Assembly: GCA_003439945.1 (NCBI GenBank)
Contig: QVRM01002067.1
Location: 2,640,501-2,704,500 of the forward strand
Length of the DNA: 64,000 nt
Reading direction: 5' to 3'
From: Dermanyssus gallinae
Lineage: Eukaryota > Arthropoda > Arachnida > Mesostigmata > Dermanyssidae
The notes beneath the pieces are model-generated. The model had not been told where the DNA came from, did not search any database, and worked only from the letters and a program-made list of their open reading frames with translations. The position numbers and the translations under genes are program-made. Numbering within the stretch: position 1 is the stretch's first letter; each line of letters starts with the position of its first letter. Of the stretch, positions 1 to 13,152 are shown one piece after another.

Positions 1-3000
1 TCGCCACTTGCAATAAACCCACCCATGCCTTTTCCGCAACATAAATACGTAAGCGTCACACCATCGTATGCTCATGGTAGCCGTTTTATTCGCACTCCCC
101 TTTTACTCACATCTCTGTTATTGTCCTTCTCGTTGCTGTTATGGCATTCTTAATGAAAAATAGAAGCCACATTTAAAAACTCAGTTATAGCTGAATGAAC
201 ACGAAAATCTCCACATTTACAAAGTATTGGCTCTCATTTTCGTCGCGGCCGGCCTGGATACATATCAATAGAGACAATACTTTTCAATTGTCAAAAACCA
301 AAAATGACAATCAGCATCATTATTATGATTCGCGTTGTCGATTCTGCCGTATTATTTGTTGTTGTCACTTCAGGCAGCTTTTGGTCCCCCTCATCGTCAT
401 TATTCGTTAGCACGATTTCCCAACAGTCGCCCACCAGTCTCACTTAGGTCTTAAGCGGGTTCCAATTATTAGGATTGTGTGTGTGTGTGTGTCTGGGATG
501 CCAGTGCAAACCACCCCCCAGTGGGACAATGGGTGACAAAACACGCGAACGAGCCCCGACGGACAACCACCCACCCACCCAACCGCCGCATGGCAGCCAC
601 CGCAAATCGTGACTCCAAGCTGCACCTTGACCGGCGGTAAACGTGTACCTAACATCTGCGTAGCAGCACTACGACGTGTTGCACTGGCACGAGTCCTTCG
701 CACCTCTCGCGATGCCTTAACGTTGGTGACTTACGATAAGTCTGTTTTCGTGGATACTGCTCGATCGATCGGCCTATACAACACGGCTACGGTGGGAAGG
801 TGCCAAATGCGTTCGAGCGAATGCTAGGCGGCATTCGCTCCCCACATACATAGAACCGATCGCGACGAACATACTGATAGACAGCCCCTGACGAGAACAA
901 CCATATAGCGGCAAATTTCCCAACCGCGTAGTCTGCAAGCCTTTAGCTTTAGGTTAGCTTTCTTGGCTCAGCCTCTATGACTTCTCATATTAAGGAAATA
1001 ATTCCTTGCCGCTCCTTGCCAAATCTAATAGCAATAGTCTCTTTCAGTCCAGGTGTGCGGACAAACGTTTATTTTCCACACTTGTAGATTAGTAGAACTG
1101 TTTGCTGAGTCGTGACGAGCCCTTAACAACACAAAGAATGGATTACCTAACAGCCCCCCCCCCCCTCCCCAGCGACCAGATATAAATTGATTGTGCTGTC
1201 GCCGACTAGTTTTCATTAAGTAAACAAGTCATCAACATCGACTGATATGGCAGTAATATTTTTCCGCTCGACATAACAACTAAAATAGTTTTATCTAAAT
1301 CGAATCCAAACGTTGAAACAATATTTGTATAAAAACCATTAATTACCCAATATTATCAATGAGGTTCGGCAGGACGTAAGTGTATTTCATACCGTCCTCA
1401 CAAAAGGCGACAAGTACAGGTCGATAAACATAGTTTCGTGCAACGGAACGACAATTAGAAGTAAGGAAGCCGTTATTCCCAAAAGAGTCTGTAGTGCCTC
1501 CCAGTAGTATATACCAGATTAATTACAAATCGACCTAGAAGTACCGTTGCTCCACAGTATACGCTACATAGCCCCGTTCGACCGCGAAAGTAGATAGATA
1601 CATTCCACTCGACGAAAGAACGGCCAATTCAACGCGTCTAAAGCATCGTTCAACAGAGCTATTTACTTCTTGTTGCTTCGTGCTACAACAGCAAGTATAA
1701 CATACGCTCTCGCATAGCAACAAACCTTACGGCAGCTGCTGCTGCATATTGCCGTTATCATGCAACCATACAAAGCAACCACCAACCTCAGCCTTCGGAT
1801 GTTTTAGGAAGCAGACGCTCCACGCGTTCTAGGTGATTGGTGATGGGTCAGAGCAAGACACTGATATCAGCGACAGGACCCGAATAGTTCTCTGCAACAA
1901 CAGGACACGAATGTATGCAATTTACTGTGTTTCAATGGCGTCGACCTCAGTAGCGGCGCGCGTTTCAAATGGCGTTAATGGTAATGTATCGAGATCACAT
2001 GGCGATCCATCGACCGTGATATTCTTGTCGTCCGATGCAGCACTAGCAGGATAAAAATACGTGTTGGTCATCAAAACCTTAATATAACTAGCGGAATTCA
2101 AAAGCTACAAAACTCCACTGCACTGGTTAGATGTCGATGATAACCTAAACGATCTGTCGACTGGGATGACCTGAAATGTCGTTGAAACTGCAGTGTCTGC
2201 GCGCTCCTTTCTTATAATGAAATGGCAAATGTCCGTAAACTGTCTGCTGAAACATCTGTTAGGCTCTTGGTCCTTACGATTATTTTCAATTGCTTTTTTT
2301 GATATGGGTCGAATGTGGAACGATCTCACAAAAACCAACGTTGTATTATACCAGAAGGGTGCGTTTGCTTGTCTATATGATGAGAGCACCTGCAATGTCC
2401 ACCTCATGTGCGGCTCTGCTCTCCAGCGGCGAAAGCAGTAAGCATGCAACGTATATTAAGTAATATTTGATTAATCCAAATCGTAACTCGAACAATTTTA
2501 CCATGACAAACGTAAGGTGGAACAATTAAATTTAATTACACGCTAAGTAAAAACAACCCAACGCCTAGCTTAGAAAGGAGGTCATTTCACCAGTTTCTTT
2601 CAGCGGACTATTCGTTGACATCCGTGCCTATACATATATATATATATATAAACTTAAAAAACTTAGTGCCGTCTCCATCATACAGACAGATGCATGCACG
2701 GATGGATGAAAGGCCCGCTACAAGAGATGATCAAACTAAACACCAGCCGCAGCTGTATTAGGTAACATAGCGTATCGACGCGGCCCGCAAGAAGGAGAGG
2801 CGCGCGTGTGACGACGCATTAAGCTGTTCAGTCAGCGCCACTACTCATAGCCAAGATGGTCAACTACGTTGACCGACGCATTGACAGACGACCCCTAGAT
2901 GGCAAACAGGTTCACAACAACAACAATAACACCAACAACAGCAACAGCAACCGCATTGATAACAGCACCAACATGGCGACGGCGGCGAAACCAACTGTGT

Positions 3001-5254
3001 TACTGAAGCGGAGCATGACTGCCTGCCTGAGTGAGTGAGTGAGTGAGTAGTGAGTGAGTGACACGTCCGGCACCGACTAGGAATCGGGCCATTCGGGCCA
3101 ACAATGGCTCGCGGTGAAATTTGCAGTCAAAAACGACGGTTCCAGCTTGAAACGGTTCAGGGGGCGACAGTGGCTAACGAGCTGTTTTCAGGCAACGGCG
3201 CCGACGGCCACTGACTAGTGAAGGTTTCACCCACCATTTCCTGACGAGGAAACATTTTGCCCACTATTTCTTAATTACGCAGCCAACCGACCAGCCAGTC
3301 ATCCGAACCAAATAGCAGTGCTAGTAATAATACACAATAACAACAACAGCAACCGCAGCAGCAGCAGCAGCAGCAATGACTCGGTGGTGGCGACCTTCAC
3401 TGCCAACGGCAAATGATAGCTTGCGGACCTTCCAAAGACTGCCATATCAGTAAACAGCTAGGTCTTCATTTAGGTCACCTAACGGAGCTACTAATCTCTC
3501 CAAGGGCAGCCATCCTGCTGTTATTGTTGTTGCAGCAGCTTCTGCCTAATTGCCATTGTTACACAATAGTCAATCTATCATCGTGTGTCTCGCCGTCGAA
3601 TACAAAACGAAACTGATGTAGATCAAGTTGTTTTCCTTTATTCAGTCGCATTTTACCTCAATCACAGACTTTTCTTATTTTCTCCCTTTCCCATCGTTCT
3701 ACCTAATCCCTATAGGCGATTGTCTGTCTGGCCTGGAAGGACTCTCTCCGGCCATGCAGCCACTTTACTGCTCGCTACAGTGTTCACGGATTTCATCATC
3801 TACTATGTCGGTCTGCTAGGATTATGTTCGTATTTACATACTCAAAGAGAGTGCATTTGAAATAAATGCATGAAATGATTATCTGTCAGACTCACGTAGA
3901 CCCAGAGTAATCTAACTCTTTATAATTATATAAAAGCACCCAATAACCGATAGATGAAAACGATGCCCATTCACCGTCAACAACTCGGCTCAGTTACACA
4001 ATAACCACTTGCCGTTCAAGAAGAAACAGCAAGCTAGACATATAGTCAATTATAAATACCAGATATGAAACAAGGATATATGATTTGTATGCACACATGA
4101 AATCGTCCGATCCATCACAAAGCGCCACGATAAGGGTTATGCCACGATAAGCCGTCCACGTATCACTATCGTCTTTTTTAAAGCCTTTAAAAGAACAATA
4201 AAAGGTGGCCGTTTTTAATATTTTTAATCATTAGGGAGTACAATTGCAACGTTAAGTAGCGATCATGTTCTCCATTGCCGACAAAACGTCATCTGTACGC
4301 ATTCATATATTTGACCTTTGTAAGGTCTACCTTACGTACACGTCCATTCTCATTACGGCTAGCGGTTGCAGCTTTCACTGGCAGTATTGCCGTTATGCCG
4401 TTATAATGCGATTAAGAGTCGATGCAATTTGTTAGCAGAGGTAAAATGTAGCAGATGTAGAAAGAAAGAGGGAGTAATACAAAATTAGAAGAAGACGTTT
4501 CGATTCATGTAAAGCGGTGCTTGTCTCCGTCGAGGTAAAACTGTAAAAATAAAAAAAACATTATAGGCGTCTTTTGATGTATGGATCCACCGTCAAGATC
4601 GTAGCATTACCGTTAAATTACTCTGGTCTATATGTATATATTGACTACACGTGCGTATGTCCCTGAAATAAGTTAAGACAGTGCCTTAATGGCATACAAT
4701 CTTTGTAAATGAGTCAGCCAAGCTGATGACAACGGCGACAGCGAATGGAGGTGTATCAGTTAATTATTGTTTTTATTAAAATATTACATGTTAAGTGCAT
4801 TATAACTGAAAACATGATTGCTGGCTGGCTGCTTGCGTTAGTCACTATTGCGGCCAGCATAAAGCTCCAACGGGCAAGCAAAGCAGCCTGTTCCGTGTGA
4901 CACCGGGTGACACCACACCTTGTATCTATCTACGTACGTATAGCCAGTTCTCCATAACCGTGCGCCGAGTGTTATGGCCATCGATGTCGTTCTTTATATT
5001 GGCTGCCGTTAATCAACCTGCAGCGCAACGTATAAAGAGCACCGACATTTAACTGAATGACGACTATGAAGAGCATCATCATTTAACTGAAATATCACTA
5101 AACGAAACATATGCTTTTGGCTGGTTGATTTAATGTAAACTTGCTTGTTAAATAGTTGTATAAAAAGTATAAACACTAGCTCTTGAGCTTATCGTCGACA
5201 AGCTTTGAATTATGTGTTGAATATACTAGCACAATCAATAATGTAAGCCGTCAC
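1..5254. other. Gene-poor left end
   Basis: No gene recognised. It contains a C-run at about 1154-1166, a perfect 10-bp hairpin at 815-840, CAA/CAG-type triplet runs near 2918-2955 and 3335-3376, and a GTGA repeat at 3031-3060. The triplet runs beside ATGs recall 5' leader exons elsewhere in this window, but no gene could be built. Confidence 0.6.
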
Positions 5255-5930
5255 CTTCTCCGCATCTCTTAACTAGAGATTTTTGTCCTGCCATAAAACA
5301 GTATTTGCCTTCTTCAGAGCACGCTTGTTATCAGACGTTGTCCACTGCTGTTTCAACTCGGTTGTGTATTGATGGATCCAGGTCTCGTCCATAGTCACGA
5401 ATCGACGCCCAAGGCCTTGTAAATTGCATTTAAGCCTCGTCAAACACTGCCTCGAAATGTTCGTTTGCGTTTGCTCTTGATTGATATTCAGATCAGATCA
5501 AAGGTGGGACACCCACAGCGTTTTCGTGTCCAATCGTTCGTGCATTACGCACTCCACCTATTGCTATGCCTACGATCTCCGCAATCTCATGCATCTTCAT
5601 TCGGCGATCTTGCGTAACATAGATGCTTTCACCAATTTCTGCCGTGGCCATCTTTAATTGGGCGTTCGGGACATCTCTGGTGGATGATGCGGCCACGTTT
5701 AATTTCGAAGTCAAAATTCGGAATTAATGAATCCAACGATAAATGGTCGCCAATACTGATGCAGTCTCCCCATAAACTTCGCCCAACACGGCTTTAATTT
5801 GCGCAGCTGTCCACTTCTTGAGATTAAAATGCTTAATTGCGGTCCGTAATTTATGTGCCTTGATGTCTATGACATGTGCTGACATTCTCAGTTCAAATGT
5901 CGGCCACACTTAATCTGTCTGTAACGTCGT
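5255..5930 (-). mobile_element. Degenerate mariner transposase
   Basis: Reading on the minus strand, the N-terminal helix-turn-helix region (IKHFNLKKWTAAQIKAVLGE, then ATIYRWI) passes by frameshift into DRRMKMHEIAEIVGIAIGG, and then into the catalytic segment VTMDETWIHQYTTELKQQW with the first catalytic Asp. The part after VLWQDKN is missing. Several frameshifts make it non-functional. Confidence 0.85.
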
Positions 5931-6411
5931 TATTACTAGAAACTTGACAAGTGATAGTGTAAAGAGGTTACTTTTCCAATGTCATGTACTACAAAAATCA
6001 ACCCGTGGACATGTCCGTTACTTATTAAACGGCCCACGTAGACGACCGCGGTTTTTGTAGATAGATCCCATTCTCCAATGGGGGTTGATTTGGCCACTAG
6101 CTTGTCACGATTGTTGTTGTCTTCATAGTGTTCATACTATATAGGTAATGGCTGCAAACGAAGCACACAAATGAAGCAGACGATGACGCGAGCGACTAAT
6201 ATTAATTAGTCCAGTCAACTCGGAAGTAGCGGGCATACCGCAATCAGCAATCAGCCAAGACACGACACCCAGTCAATGCTACGTTGACTTTCGAAGCCTG
6301 CCAGAACATGCACAGAACTAATTTCATATAGCCAGTTGGAAGGTGGCCATAGGTTCACAGCAATATATAAATATATGCGTTAATGTTCCTGTATGAGTCT
6401 TTGTATTCGTG

Positions 6412-6414
<3 letters not shown>

Positions 6415-6469
<55 letters not shown>
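6415..6469. repeat. (AT)n microsatellite
   Basis: 55 bp of pure alternating AT with no interruption. Confidence 0.97.
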
Positions 6470-6472
<3 letters not shown>

Positions 6473-7149
6473 TCCCGGCAACGACTAAGAAGGCCTTAGT
6501 GAGGAGCTAGACGCCAAATAAACGTTTATGTTGCGCTTTACTTCTCGTTTCACTTCAAGAATTACACGCATGAGAATTACACCCTTCCGTTCCGTGGATA
6601 GGCATCACATCGTGCAATTAAAGAGGTATGAGGTATAATGCTAATAAAATACTTCCCGCATATGTTGACTTGTGACTAAACCGGATTTTACTATAAATTC
6701 TGTGATCAGGATTGCTTTCCGTCCAGAGAGCCACCGCTTATCAGGCTCCTATTGTGGCACCCCTGCTTAGGCTATTGTCTAAGATACTTGAATGCAAACA
6801 AAATATTGTTCAATTCATATTTTATAATTGCATCGAGACTTACGCAACAGTGTTCCCGCTATGATCTCTCAGATACCTCAGATAGCTTTTTCTGAATGAG
6901 CAAGACCTCGATGGATGTTAGGGTTCGTGCCATACGGGTGTTATCAGAGAATCGTGATTTGGAACCATGGCTGCTCCCAAAGTGTATCGTAAGAACGACA
7001 ATTTTTAATTAATGTTCCTTGTTACAAGCCTATGATTCCCACAGTCTACAATTGATTTCTGTAAGCCTATAGTACCGGCGCGCAGTGTTAAATTTCCGTG
7101 CAGTGCTGTTTCTTCTTTCCGGTTGGCCAATGTGGCCAATGTGTTTTAG

Positions 7150-7313
7150 ACGCTTTTTGGGGCGACGACGCAAACGCTCTCACCATTCACCAAGCAAATC
7201 CTATTGATAAAATGCTCTGCTCGACCTTCTGGAACCTGCGACTGGAGAATGTCGAGCAGAGCACACAGCAAATTCTTCAGGCTCAGGCGCAAAGTCAAGC
7301 GGGCGCAGAGTAA
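7150..7313 (+). CDS. Putative 3'-terminal coding exon of an unrecognised gene
   Basis: An acceptor-like tgttttag ends at 7149. The open frame after it begins AFWGDDANALTIHQANP and continues NPIDKMLCSTFWNLRLENV, ending in a Gln/Ala-rich tail (QILQAQAQSQAGAE) and TAA at 7311-7313. Codon use is mixed and GC-richer than the AT-rich flanks, unlike shadow ORFs nearby. The first two bases would complete a codon from an upstream exon that I could not identify; a weak candidate first exon is 2973-3030. I do not recognise the protein and assign no function. Alternatively it is a chance ORF or a retained gene fragment. Confidence 0.45.
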
Positions 7314-7599
7314 CCACTTACTCTAACTTTGCGTGTATGCCTGTGTCTATTCCCTGTACTCTTGCGACGACTGGGCCTGCCTGTCTCTATATACACACGT
7401 ATATAAAAAGAGAAGCCGAGATAGTCTTAGAAGTAATCGAATAATTTCGTTAACGGTTAGGTTTGATACAGAAAAATGGTTCTAACTACCCTGCACGTTT
7501 GAGACGACGATCATTGCAGTCACTATTAGCAGATACCTAATACCCAAGTCATCTGTAACGATAGCTGAGGCTAGCGTAACTCCGTTTGTTATGTAGTCA

Positions 7600-8660
7600 C
7601 TTTCTAAAGCTTAAAATAGTGCGTTTCGAATGCAGACAGTAGCATCTTTTCTGTCACACTATCTGGTAGAACAGACAACTGTGAATTGCAAAACAACATG
7701 AGAGAAAGAGTGCACAAGGAAGTAAATCTCTTGATCTTTTTTAGCCTTCCAGCGAGAAAAGTAGTGCAACGATTTATACTCCAGCTCTGGGCATTCCATT
7801 TGGCACAATGCTGCAAACAGAACCGGCAGCTCTTCGAGAAAGGCGGTGTTTGAACATACCAGGTAATGATAACCATGCACTCTGTACCTGGTGTAAACGT
7901 GGCGACTGCCACAGAACCGGACCAAAAGTGCAAGACATTGAATACATCACAATTCCCGACCACTCGGCTGGCCTCTTCGACCTTAGTTTCCCACACCGAC
8001 ACAAAAGATTCGTATTCCGCATTGTACGCGGCATCTGTAGCCCCAGTCGGATTGTTTCAGTAGCTGGTGGACAGCATGATGTGAGACACACAAAGCGGCT
8101 CCTCGCTCTCATCGACAAACAGAACACTCGCCTCAAATATAATGAAAAACACCTCTCAAGCTGGTTCGCAAGCGTGATTCTACCCTGGCACGACCACACA
8201 TCAACTCTGGAGCAATCTTAAGCAGGAAGAACCTCACTGCTGAGAAAATAGACAGCCTTCGGACATTACCAACTTCCCCGTAAAAAGAGACAAGGGTCCT
8301 CCGTACATTTTCGTTTATATGCGCTGTAAACGTCGTTCCCGTGTAATAAACCTGAAAATTATCACACGGGAACGGCGGGAACATCTCTGGCAGCCGATCA
8401 ATCTCCACGCCTGAATTTCATGGCCTTGGTTTTCCTGGTGTCTATCTAAGGTCCCTTCAGAGTAAGGCACGCCTTTGCGCTGTATCGCGATGTCGACTAC
8501 GATATCATCAGCATACATCATGGCTACGCATTTTGGGTTCCCCTGTGGGATCTAGCCAACGAGGTCAGTGAGGAAACGGGCATACAAGACCCCTTCGTCC
8601 ATAACCTTTTCCACTTCACTGCACTTCACATCGTCCTTTCCAGCCGGTCACAGGTGGAAT
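7600..8660 (-). mobile_element. Degenerate non-LTR retrotransposon (LINE) fragment
   Basis: The minus-strand reading contains the reverse transcriptase motif MMYADDIVV (YADD codons at 8504-8515), preceded by IPQGNPKCVA, the usual spacing of a LINE RT. Downstream sequence to about 7600 keeps long but shifted reading frames. The overlapping ORFs on both strands here are shadows of this relic. Confidence 0.7.
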
Positions 8661-8825
8661 TGATGTCAGAGCTTACCTCAAAGCCGCCTTCTGTTCTGAC
8701 TAATAGAGATAGATCAGCCTGTCTCACTGCAGACCAACAACTTCTTCGGGTTGACCCTCAGAAAACATTTAACGTCCGCGGGTTTGCTTTCGCATTGCTT
8801 CGTAAGACGGACCTCATAAATACAA

Positions 8826-8920
8826 ATGTGCAAAAGTGGGGATCAAACCCGCGCACCTATGAGTGTCCTCTGGCAGCGAGGCGCTCGCGAATGCACCAGG
8901 CTCGACCTCACTGCAGACCA
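8826..8920 (-). mobile_element. tRNA-derived SINE head
   Basis: The minus strand has a B-box-like GGGTTTGATCCCC at about 8838-8850 and, about 50 nt upstream in that strand's sense, an A-box-like stretch (TGGTGCATTCG). The spacing is tRNA-like, but the folds are too degraded for a functional tRNA. It lies directly beside the LINE relic. Confidence 0.4.
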
Positions 8921-8989
8921 GCACGGCGGGTTCTGTGGAATACAAGATACTGAGACCATCCATAGCGGCCAACACTGGTTAGTGTTTTC

Positions 8990-10235
8990 GGGCCGCGGCC
9001 TCGATAACATCAAATATTTTGAGCTTCACAGTTGACAATATTGTGAAACAACATGTTGATGGTGCCGGCTCCGTTGTTGTTTAAATATGTGTAGTCTTCA
9101 CGCGCGTTCGCACATTTTAGATGAATAATTTCCATCACATGCAACAGTAGGAAATCGCTGTGGAAGGTAGTTGGCCTGATCAGGTTTAATCCTGAAATTC
9201 CAACACCGTCGTAGCAACCTCCGCGGAATCAAATCTAGATGGTAATAGAATACTGCGGCCGTTATCCTGCCAACGGAGAGCCTATACAGTTTTCGTCTTT
9301 CCTGATGCATTGCATCGGCAGTACGCGTTTATGTTGGTAGATAGATGACCCATCCACAGATCTTCCCAGACCTCCCGCAGATAAAACAACTAGCATCTGT
9401 TTATACAGTTAGTCCAGCTGAAATGTCTTCATAAGGTGTAGAATGCCGACTAAACCAAGCTTCACACTCAAATAATGTTTATAAGAATCATATTCGGAGA
9501 TTTTCGCCGGATAATCCCAGTGGCCCAACTGGTTTCCACTAAAGTCGTCAGGTGAGATGCTTTCCAGAAGAGCAATCAAATGTAAGAAGATACCTGGCCA
9601 GCTTACCAGTTCTCCCAGGGCCATGGTAAATAAAAGGTCCAATGTGAATCAATCACACCTGCTGGTGAATGAATGAATTCGAATAAACCATTTTCGGAGC
9701 AATGAGCTAAACTCGTGGCGCCTTTTGACTTTGCCTGCCAATCACTCGTATGTATGCTACAATCGTCCACAGTAAAGAAGCAAACAGTCCCTCTAACAAC
9801 GTGCGTCTAATATTAAATTAACCGTGTCTATTCAGGTGGTTCGCTTCCACGACATCCCAGTAAAGTCACAGTAAAGAAGCTCTAAAACACGACTGATGAT
9901 CAGGTTTACCCGGCAACTCACTATCGACTTGAACCATAGCCTTAGCCCAGCATCGACTTGAACCTAGCCTTAATGCCGCGCTTTGCCACACAGAAAGTCG
10001 GCGCCCTGAGATATTATCAGACCGTATTTCCGTAAAGCACGCAGGGCAATTGGAATGTTCGACTGCTTCTCAATGATAATTGATTTAATATATATATATA
10101 ACGAATTTATTTAGGAATTTAATATATACATGTGAATGTTTACATCCACGGCACCGATGGCTCACTCCTCATCTATCACTCGTGTCCGAGTGGGAGTCTT
10201 GCCCGACCCTGACGCGAAGACGCGGGTCCATCCAG

Positions 10236-10266
<31 letters not shown>

Positions 10267-10430
10267 CTCACCATTACATAGAGAACAACTCGCCTGAAAC
10301 CTGCAGCCTGCCACCCATAGGTCTTGGGATTATGCGGTCCAACGCTGTGACATCTAAGGCACAGTATTCTGCGATAAAGATTAATAATGTATAACTATAT
10401 AATTATAAGCTGAGCATAGTGCTCTATCTG
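8990..10430. other. Intergenic, nothing recognised
   Basis: No conserved protein or RNA. There is a partial direct repeat near 9923-9985 (atcgacttgaacc twice) and an (AT)n tract at 10236-10264. Confidence 0.5.
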
Positions 10431-10439
10431 AGCTTTTAC

Positions 10440-10440
<1 letters not shown>

Positions 10441-10498
<58 letters not shown>
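10441..10498. repeat. (AT)n microsatellite
   Basis: 58 bp of pure TA repeat, about 60 bp upstream of a hairpin at 10559 and the mariner relic at 10600. Confidence 0.97.
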
Positions 10499-10499
<1 letters not shown>

Positions 10500-10558
10500 T
10501 GAGATGGTCGACACCTGGATAAACTTGAATCATGATGATGAATTATATGAGTAACTAA

Positions 10559-10604
10559 TAGAATCTGTGAAAGCAGTATATAAATACTGCTGTTACAGAT
10601 TCTA
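10559..10604. repeat. Near-perfect hairpin, 21-nt arms
   Basis: Arms 10559-10579 and 10584-10604 pair with two mismatches around a 4-nt loop (ataa). It is just upstream of the mariner relic and may mark its end, though no matching partner was found at the other end. Confidence 0.9.
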
Positions 10605-11285
10605 GTTACATTCTATCGAACCTACTATATAAACTAATTTTTAAATGCCCGCCAATTACTTCGCCAAGTTCCATTCCGAAAAGTTAAGCCTTCTGGATGA
10701 ACCCCCTTCAGGAAGACCAATTACTCTTGAGCGAGACTGCTGTAGCGAAACTATAAAACAGAATCCCCGAATCATTACGCATGAATTAGTAATCAGAAAC
10801 TTCGGGTTGTGTCACACAACCATTGTCATCTCTGGTTTCCTGTCAAAGAAGAACTATGTGGCAGTCAAGGCCACTCCCGGCCTTCACGAAAATGGGCATC
10901 CAGCGATGAAGATAGACCGCTTGAACACGAACGGAACAGGGACGTTTGATGTGATTTGACGTGATAACTTATAACCAGGCAAACATTGTAACCACAGCCG
11001 AACTCATTAACAAAACGAATAACCTGGTGAGAAGTAACCGGCTTGTCACAATGCACATGGTGGCAACGATGGTGGTGGCAGCGCTAGAATATAGCGATTT
11101 CCACTTGGTCCGCTAAAAAACATCTCAACGGGAGGCGCTTCAACTCGGACGACAACATGAAGGACACAGTGGAGGACTAGTTCTTGTCACAGCGGCAGGA
11201 GTTCTGCAAACAGGGAATCCTTGGTATCGTAAAACAGTGGGATAATTATACTCAGGCTTCTGAGATTACTTTTGAATAAAGACCT
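10600..11285 (+). mobile_element. Degenerate mariner element
   Basis: The first part reads NYFAKFHSEKLSLLDEPPSG and RPITLERDC, a mariner DNA-binding region and linker; the 3' part reads YSDFHLVR and, after a frameshift, LNGRRFNSDDNM and QEFCKQGI, the transposase C-terminus. The catalytic middle is deleted. It is followed by the (AT)n tract at 11329. Confidence 0.75.
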
Positions 11286-11328
11286 CAATCATGCCCCAGT
11301 GTTCTTTCGTAGCTTTTCATTTGAATCT

Positions 11329-11418
<90 letters not shown>
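11329..11418. repeat. (AT)n microsatellite
   Basis: 90 bp of TA repeat with a single cat interruption at 11341; the longest such tract in the window. It follows the mariner relic. Confidence 0.97.
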
Positions 11419-11421
<3 letters not shown>

Positions 11422-13042
11422 TAGAATCAGCAATAAAGAATAACCAAAATAAATAATTAAGAACGCTAGCACGGAAATAAGTAAAATTTAAGGAATACTA
11501 CGCTAAATACTACTAAAATAATAATTCTCGTTTGTATATATATATATATATATATAATTATAAATAGAAGCGTAGTCAATGCAATAGTAGAGATAATAAC
11601 AAACAATTTCGTATATCCAGAAATCCTGTTTACTTCAGCATTTATGCGTATATTAAATTCGTGGTTAAGATCAATACATAAACTTGTTTGCTCCACAGTT
11701 TTACGGACATTTCGCTTCCTTCGCGGGAATCGTTTCCATTGTAGTGTTCTTTCCAGCTGTTAACATGCATAAGTATACGTATGCACCATAAGACTATGCG
11801 TTATTCATTTAACTGTGCTCTTTTTATCTACTAGTCAAGAAAAATATCAGGCTAGGCTAAGCTCAGCCGTACTTGTTTGCGTTTCCTTGTGACAGGGGCC
11901 GATTCGGGAATACTTGATGTACACACGCCGCTAGCAGCTAACGGCGATTCTTTGAAAATGCCTACTGACTTGTCCAAATGCAAGGTTTGCAAGGATGCTG
12001 CAGAAAGCCAGAGCAACGTCTATCGATCAACACAGTGCTGGACGACGAACAGCAGCGATCGCAGCGATTGCCGGCGACACTTCTCCGCCATTTTGCACCA
12101 ACACAACAAATGTGAAAAAGCATCGTACGCACTGCCTATTTACTGCTCCTCCTACTGTTGAAACAACAACGACAGCAATGGCAATATGCATTGACGTTTA
12201 CCCGCACTCATTGACTTACCTCTACCAATGATACAATTCCCTTATGTGAGTCCCATGAACAGAAGATCATGTTAATGAATGCTGTAAACATAGGTGTACT
12301 TGTCAGTATCCACACAAACTGCGTTGTTCATGGCAACAAAACCTCCAACAACAGCCGAACCGCGCGTTGCCATATATCCTCCAATCACTGTCGCCAGAGA
12401 CATACTATGACGTGAAGGGGCGGGCACTAGCGTTCGAACTCCACAAACTCTAACCACTCCAGCAACTCGGCAAGCAGAGCCAATAGACAGATATTCATAA
12501 ACACAGGCACACACAGAAGTCCATGACCATCACTGCTTGAACGGCTGATGAAGTCGACCGATTGAGATACTGAGCCACCACGGTGCACCACTGTTGCTGT
12601 TGGCAGTAGGTGCCGCTGCCGCTAATGTTCGCGCCGCCGAAGAAGAGACCGAGAAAAGAAGAGTCATTGTCTGAGTGACAATTGTTTGCACTAGGGAGTG
12701 TCTGCTTAGTGATTGGATTGATTAAGTAACTGAACAGTTCAGTAGTGCTGGATAAGCTGGTAGATAAGTGGTTTCTTCCAATCGCACCCCCTCTCCCTCT
12801 CTCCTTTTTTGGTTGACCGACTGGCGCACTGAACAATACCTGCTGGCCAACCGCTGGCAAACTGCCGTGCGTACTTAGGTACAGCTGAATGACATGCCCG
12901 CCCGGCTGGCCGCCAACCCGCGCACCCGTCCACAGCTTCAGCCGGCGCCACCACTTCGATCTTCACTGACGTCACAACGGCAAGCAGCTTTTTTTGGCTT
13001 ACTGCCTTCGGGGTGGGCCTCTCGGCGTTGGCCTCTCCTTTA

Positions 13043-13096
<54 letters not shown>

Positions 13097-13152
13097 TTTT
13101 CTCTTTCTCTCTCTCTCTCTCTCTTTCTATATTTCTCTCCTCCTCTCTCTCT
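13043..13152. repeat. C-run, (CT)n and (AT)n compound repeat
   Basis: Poly-C passes into (CT)n, a short (AT)n and more (CT)n. Long Ser/Leu-rich ORFs in three frames here are artefacts of this repeat. Confidence 0.95.

Noticed and set aside
4921..4940. Short palindromes and 6-8-bp inverted repeats (also at 4962, 27224, 59800)
   Set aside because: Stems this short are expected by chance in 64 kb.
7659..8408. Several overlapping ORFs of 88-141 codons on both strands
   Set aside because: They are shadows over one degenerate LINE; no frame has a consistent domain.
9409..9642. Minus-strand ORF starting MDLLFTMALGELVSWPG
   Set aside because: No recognisable family, splice support or codon signal.
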